DNA of 64,000 nucleotides from the NCBI RefSeq assembly GCF_000720475.1, contig NZ_JOAP01000020.1:1-64000 (forward strand), read 5' to 3'. The DNA is from Streptomyces aureocirculatus (lineage in GTDB: Bacteria; Actinomycetota; Actinomycetes; Streptomycetales; Streptomycetaceae). Below the pieces are notes generated by a model that was not told the DNA's origin, did not search any database, and saw nothing but the letters and a program-made list of their open reading frames with translations. Positions 60,255-64,000 of this stretch are shown piece after piece. Within the stretch, counting starts at the first letter, position 1. Every line of letters starts with the position of its first letter. Position numbers and translations under genes: made by a program.

Positions 60255-60306
60255 GCTCGCTCCCGAGTGCTTCCCGCGCCCTGCTGCGGCGTCCGCCACC
60301 CGGCCT

Positions 60307-60960
60307 TCAACCAGAGGCCGCAACGGCCCGCCACCAGGCTCGCAACGCCGGTTCCACCCGTACCGCGCTGCGGGCGATCCACTCGTCCGGCTCGTGCCGC
60401 GCCCGGCCGTGGTCGATGACCTGCAGCACGCCGTCCGCCACCTCCGGCGGGTTCTCCCGGTAGGCGCTGACGTACTCCACCGCGGCTTCGGGAACGTGCT
60501 CCGTCTCGCTCAGGACGTCGGTGAGGACCGCGCAACTGTTGCACCACAAGGTGAAGTCGGTGCGTGCCACGAGAGCCGCCTCCGCGGCTCCGGCGTGCAG
60601 GGCGACCCAGGAGATGAACTCGGTGAAGCGCCGCACGGGTTCCAGACGCGGCGCCCGGCGCATCTCGTCGGGTGACATACCCAGTGCCGGCGCGAGAGAG
60701 GTCACCATCCGGTGCCGTGCCTGCACCAGCTCATGCACGACGAAGGAGAAGAAACCGGCGGGAACCTCGTGCGGGTACCGGGACAGCAGCAGGCCGTACG
60801 ACGTGAACTCGGCTTCCTGTGACTGGAACTCGGCGAGGGCGAACTGCCGCAGTTGCCTTTCCTCGACCATTCCCTCCCTGGCCAGGGAGAGGAATTCATT
60901 GGCACTCAGATGCTCGGGGATGTTGATGGCCACGGTTTCGATGAACTCGGTGGCAGGCAC
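60307..60960 (-). CDS. Helical TenA/haem-oxygenase-like enzyme
   Basis: A 217-residue, mostly helical protein. LRQFALAEFQSQEAEFTSYGLLLSRYPHEVPAGFFSFVVHELVQARHRM (residues 30-78), AGAAEAALVARTDFTLWC and PPEVADGVLQVIDHG match the C-terminal domain of the fusion at 54949 position by position, so the two are paralogues. The arrangement of Glu, Glu, His and His along the first helices would fit a dinuclear iron site of a haem-oxygenase-like oxidase, but TenA-like non-metal chemistry cannot be excluded. GTG 60960 follows AAGGAG; this is the first gene of the operon, so the promoter is in the gap to its right. Confidence 0.72.
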   Translation of the reverse strand: MPATEFIETVAINIPEHLSANEFLSLAREGMVEERQLRQFALAEFQSQEAEFTSYGLLLSRYPHEVPAGFFSFVVHELVQARHRMVTSLAPALGMSPDEMRRAPRLEPVRRFTEFISWVALHAGAAEAALVARTDFTLWCNSCAVLTDVLSETEHVPEAAVEYVSAYRENPPEVADGVLQVIDHGRARHEPDEWIARSAVRVEPALRAWWRAVAASG

Positions 60961-61430
60961 AAGGGAGCTCCTTCGGTCAGGACCGTGCCGGCGATGGTGG
61001 CGTGCAGCGGCTTCCGCGGACACGCGACCGGTCGCGGAGCCTCTTCCCCCTGTGAGCGTGCGGTGCTGGCGCACGCAACCGCTTGTGTACCCAACGACCG
61101 TACTTTTGGCACCCGAGCCCGGTGGCCGCACAGACGGCCCCCTCGCCCCTCCTGTCGTTCCGCATTGCGTCGCGGCCACTCACTCCGCCGCTCTGACCTG
61201 CGCAGGTCCCCTCGTCTCCCGCCCCGGTGCAACTGCCGGTCACCGGCCCGTCGGCGGAAGGCTTATGACTAGTTCTTGCGTGGCGCAGGCCGCACGCAGT
61301 CAGCTCCTGACACACTCGGTGTGCCGTTTCCCTCCAGCCTCTGGCCAAGCCCTGCTTCAAGCCGACTTGAGAAACAAGAGTTCGAGTACGGGGTCGGTGG
61401 GCGGCGGCTGCCGGGGCCGACCGCTAGCGC
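60961..61430. promoter_or_regulatory. 470-bp gap with promoter of biosynthetic operon
   Basis: It should hold the promoter of the minus-strand operon starting at 60960. I see no canonical -35/-10 pair that I can trust and no gene. A short plus-strand frame starting at ATG 61264 (SD-like GGAAGG) overlaps the peptidase 3' end and looks random. Confidence 0.4.
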
Positions 61431-62930
61431 TCACCGGCAGTACGTGTCGCCCCTCGGCCGCTCGCCCGTCGCGAGGAAGCGGGTGACCGTCCGGTCGCCG
61501 CAGGTGTTGCCGTTGTCCAGGTAGGAGTCGTGGCCCGTGGCGTCCACGGTCACCATCGTGGCGCGCCGGCCGAGGGCGGAGCGCATCCTGTGGGCGCCGG
61601 ACAGCGGCGTCGCGGGGTCGCGTTCGTTCTGGACGAGGAGGATGTCGGAAGGGCCTTCGTCCGTGATGCGGACGGGAGCCTCCCGGGGACGGTAGGGCCA
61701 GGCCGCGCACAGCATCGCGTTGCGCGGCATGCCCGCGGTCAGCGGGTACTTCGCACGGCTCTCGGCGACGCCCTTCGCGTACACGGCGGCCGACCGCGGC
61801 CAGGCGATGTCGTTGCAGAGCGTCCCGGCCCCGACGGCCACGGAGTTCTGGAGCGCGGCCGTTCCCGGCGGCTCGGGCGCGGGCGGTGTCCTGCCTTCCC
61901 GCGCGGCGCGGATCAGCTCGGCGAGCCGGGGGAAGTCGTCGGGGTCGTGGAGCGTGGTCAGCACCGCCTGGCGCAGCACGTCGCCGTTGAGCTCCGCGGG
62001 GTTGGCGCCGGGCCACGGGAGCGGCGTGCGGTCGAGGCGGGCGGCGAGCCGCAGCACGAGCGCACGCACCCCGGCCGGTGTCCCGGCGAGGCGCCCCGTG
62101 TCGGCGGGGTCCGAGGCCCACGCGGCGAACTCGGGGAAGGTGTCCTCGACACCCTGCTCGTGCGCGGCGAGCCAGCCCCGGCCGACCCGCGCCGGGTCGG
62201 GGTCGTCGACGCTGTCCAGGACGACGCGGTCGGTGCGGTGCGGGAAGAGCTGCGCGTAGACGGCGGTGACGTACGTCCCGTAGGACACCGCCCACACGGA
62301 GAGCTGCCGTTCCCCGAGCGCGGCCCGGACGCGGTCGAGGTCACGGGCGTTGTTGGCGGTGCTGATGTGGCGCAGCAGGTCGCCGCCGTCGCGGGCGCAG
62401 GCCGCGGACATGCGGCGCGCGGTCTCCATGGTCCCGGTGACCGAGCCGTCGGGGGCGGGCCACGGCCGCTGTTTCGACGTACCGAGGTCGGCGAGGTCGA
62501 AACCGCAGTCGACCGGCGACGAACTGCCCATGCCGCGCGGGTCGATGCCGATCAGGTCGTAGCGGTCGCGGATCTCCTGGGGGAGTCGCTGCCCCCTGCC
62601 GGACGGGTTGTCCAGGCCCGAGCCGCCCGGGCCGCCGGGCGCGAGGAGCAGGGCGCCCCGGCGGGCCGAGGGCTGTTCGGCGGGGATACGGGAGACGGCG
62701 ATCCGGGTCTTCCTGCCGTCGGGGCGGGCATGGTCCACGGGGACCTCGACGGTGGCGCACTCCTGTCGCGCGTCGCGCCCCTTCCTCACCTCGCACCGCG
62801 TCCAGTCGAGGGACGTTCCCCCGGAGGCGGAGGGCGGTGCGGCCGTCGCGGTGACGGGTGCGGTGAGGCCGCCGACGACGGCGGCCGAGGCGGCGAGCAG
62901 TAACGCGGTGTGGCGCTTGGACTTCGTCAT
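61431..62930 (-). CDS. Secreted S33 tripeptidyl aminopeptidase
   Basis: A 499-residue secreted alpha/beta hydrolase of the Streptomyces Tap/SlpD-E family. A signal peptide (KRHTALLLAASAAVVGGLTAPVTATA, residues 3-31) is followed by the oxyanion strand LLLAPGGPGGSGLDNP, the nucleophile VWAVSYGTYV (catalytic Ser), Asp in VQNERDPATP and His in DATGHDSYLDNGNTCGDR, with the TAP C-terminal domain. It removes tripeptides from the N-termini of extracellular proteins. ATG 62930 follows GAGGAT. It is independent of the neighbouring operon. Confidence 0.93.
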   Translation of the reverse strand: MTKSKRHTALLLAASAAVVGGLTAPVTATAAPPSASGGTSLDWTRCEVRKGRDARQECATVEVPVDHARPDGRKTRIAVSRIPAEQPSARRGALLLAPGGPGGSGLDNPSGRGQRLPQEIRDRYDLIGIDPRGMGSSSPVDCGFDLADLGTSKQRPWPAPDGSVTGTMETARRMSAACARDGGDLLRHISTANNARDLDRVRAALGERQLSVWAVSYGTYVTAVYAQLFPHRTDRVVLDSVDDPDPARVGRGWLAAHEQGVEDTFPEFAAWASDPADTGRLAGTPAGVRALVLRLAARLDRTPLPWPGANPAELNGDVLRQAVLTTLHDPDDFPRLAELIRAAREGRTPPAPEPPGTAALQNSVAVGAGTLCNDIAWPRSAAVYAKGVAESRAKYPLTAGMPRNAMLCAAWPYRPREAPVRITDEGPSDILLVQNERDPATPLSGAHRMRSALGRRATMVTVDATGHDSYLDNGNTCGDRTVTRFLATGERPRGDTYCR

Positions 62931-63050
62931 GCGAAAGATCCTCACCCGGCCGCCTCGCCCGTCACATCCTCCCGACGGCCCGCGCGGGGCAGGGGTTTAC
63001 CCCGGTGCGGCCCTTAGGGGACGACCCGCCACCCGACGTGGGGCGACCCC

Positions 63051-63929
63051 TCACCCGATGTGGAACGAGTCCCCGTACACCTTCCAGTCGAGCGGCGGGT
63101 TCAGGTTCAGGTTCTTCTTGTTGAGGAACACGCGCTGCGCGGTGTCCACGCGGCTGGTGTCCTCGTGGGCCTCCTCCTGCTTCATCGCCCACACCCGGGC
63201 GTCGAGGAAGGCGTGCAGGTACGTGACCTCGTCGCCGCCCTGCGCCGGGGGCTTGGCCTTGGCCAGGGCGCGCTTGCGGATGTTGCGGAAGCTGGTGCTG
63301 TCACCGCCGTCGCCGTGCATGACGATCGCGTCGTAGTAGGCGAACTGCCCGAGCGTGCCGATGCCGTCGGCCTTGCCCTGCTTGACGGCCGGGTTGAAGT
63401 AGACCCGGTCGCGCTCGTCGTTCTGCGCCTTCTGGAACGCCGGGTCCTGCGCGGCCTTCCGCCAGTCCCTGGTGTAGTTCGGGTCGAGGCCCTCGTGGGA
63501 GTCGGTGCCGTCGACCTTGCGCAGCGCGGGCAGGTACTTCTCCAGGACGTTGCCCGGCTTCCGCTTCGCGTACAGCTCGACGAGGTCCAGCATGTCGCCG
63601 GTGCCGGAACAGAAGCCGATGATGCCCGCCGTGTAACCGCGCTTGTCGCCTATGTCTTCGATGTACTTGTACTGCGCCTTCCAGTCCAATGAGGAGTTCT
63701 CCGCGCTGGCGACCAGCTTCATGGCGATCTCCTTCTTCGCCGGATCGTCGAGCCCGGCCGCGGACTGCCCGGTCGCGGACTGCCCGGGGGCGGCGCTGGC
63801 GGGCTTCGGCGCGGGGGCCGCGCCTGCGGTCTGGGTGACGACCAGCGGGCCCGCGATCAGGGCGGCGCCGACCAGACCTATGACCGCACGTCGTGACGTG
63901 CGTGCGTGGGGGGAGCGGTGAGCGTGCAA
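63051..63929 (-). CDS. csn: GH46 chitosanase, secreted
   Basis: A 292-residue secreted chitosan hydrolase of family GH46. A twin-Arg-like basic signal (TSRRAVIGLVGAALIAGPLVVTQTAGAA) precedes an Ala/Pro/Gln linker, then the catalytic core with the general acid Glu in VASAENSSLDWKAQYKYIEDIGDKRGYTAGIIGFCSGTGDML, where the second carboxylate is Asp in EDIGD. The family features FYDAIVMHG analogue AYYDAIVMHGDGGD and FLDARVWAMK are present. TTG 63929 is preferred because GGAGG lies five nt upstream. A CsnR-type palindrome lies 53 bp upstream at the window edge. Confidence 0.93.
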   Translation of the reverse strand: MHAHRSPHARTSRRAVIGLVGAALIAGPLVVTQTAGAAPAPKPASAAPGQSATGQSAAGLDDPAKKEIAMKLVASAENSSLDWKAQYKYIEDIGDKRGYTAGIIGFCSGTGDMLDLVELYAKRKPGNVLEKYLPALRKVDGTDSHEGLDPNYTRDWRKAAQDPAFQKAQNDERDRVYFNPAVKQGKADGIGTLGQFAYYDAIVMHGDGGDSTSFRNIRKRALAKAKPPAQGGDEVTYLHAFLDARVWAMKQEEAHEDTSRVDTAQRVFLNKKNLNLNPPLDWKVYGDSFHIG

Positions 63930-63981
63930 CGGGGCCTCCAGGTAGGGGAGTTCAGCGTTCGCTGTGCGTTCCGCTGTCTGT

Positions 63982-63996
63982 TAGGAAGGTTTCCTA
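63982..63996 (-). promoter_or_regulatory. CsnR-type palindrome upstream of chitosanase
   Basis: TAGGAA-GGT-TTCCTA is a perfect inverted repeat with 6-bp arms. Actinomycete chitosanase genes are known to carry a conserved palindrome of this kind, bound by the ROK-family repressor CsnR. The promoter continues beyond the window end. Confidence 0.7.
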
Positions 63997-64000
63997 CCAG

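Noticed and set aside
61264..61486. Short plus-strand frame MTSSCVAQAARS with GGAAGG before it, near the biosynthetic operon promoter
   Set aside because: It overlaps the 3' end of the S33 peptidase, has no leader/core features and its composition is random-looking, so I do not propose a precursor peptide.

Overview
This is a high-GC actinomycete chromosome segment, almost certainly Streptomyces. The evidence is the strong third-position GC bias, frequent GTG/TTG starts, typical Streptomyces intergenic repeats, and families such as DUF2637 protein, SigB/F-type sigma factor, XdhC, PucR and GH46 chitosanase. Gene functions come from reading the translated sequence by eye; no database search was run.

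Layout. 0-4.3 kb: a DUF2637 membrane protein, an FhuF-like ferric reductase behind a DmdR/IdeR-type iron box, a GntR regulator and a TPR protein. 4.3-13.4 kb: first purine block, with PucR regulator, three-subunit xanthine dehydrogenase (FAD, 2Fe-2S, molybdopterin), AzgA-type purine permease and XdhC maturation factor. 13.3-25.4 kb: accessory genes, with an SDR/TetR divergent pair, a P450, a polysaccharide deacetylase lipoprotein, another SDR, an N-terminally truncated SigB-family sigma factor, an AraC/VOC pair, a KhtTU-like K+/H+ antiporter pair, a frameshifted membrane gene, an SDR remnant beside a tandem repeat, and threonine synthase divergent from an RpiR regulator. 25.5-26.4 kb: an HNH type IV restriction endonuclease of the phosphorothioate-DNA-binding kind.

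26.7-31.5 kb is one of the two most interesting regions. It holds an Sdp-type peptide toxin cassette (SdpC-like precursor, SdpA-like and SdpB-like maturation proteins) joined to a small PLDNc_N protein and an ABC ATPase/permease pair, with a divergent LuxR-type regulator and a repeat-rich control region. No SdpI or SdpR homologue is seen, so the ABC module is the obvious immunity candidate.

31.9-39.7 kb: CorA, an AlkZ-like glycosylase, a GAF-LuxR regulator, two acyl-CoA synthetases and a zinc-ribbon protein. 40.0-53.9 kb: second purine block, with glyoxylate carboligase, catalase, tartronate semialdehyde reductase, hydroxypyruvate isomerase, uricase, HIU hydrolase, OHCU decarboxylase, two NAT/NCS2 permeases and an 8-oxoguanine/guanine deaminase. 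Two shared operator types tie this block together: a TTCCGTAWTGCGGAA palindrome at gcl and hyi, and an identical 18-bp element over the -35 of both the catalase and uricase-operon promoters. The steps from allantoin to glyoxylate lie outside the window.

54.9-61.0 kb: a minus-strand four-gene operon that looks biosynthetic and that I cannot match to a known pathway: a helical TenA/haem-oxygenase-like protein, a GCS2-type amide ligase, a flavin amine oxidase, and an amidohydrolase fused to a second copy of the helical domain. 61.4-64.0 kb: a secreted S33 tripeptidyl aminopeptidase and a GH46 chitosanase with a CsnR-type palindrome at the window edge.
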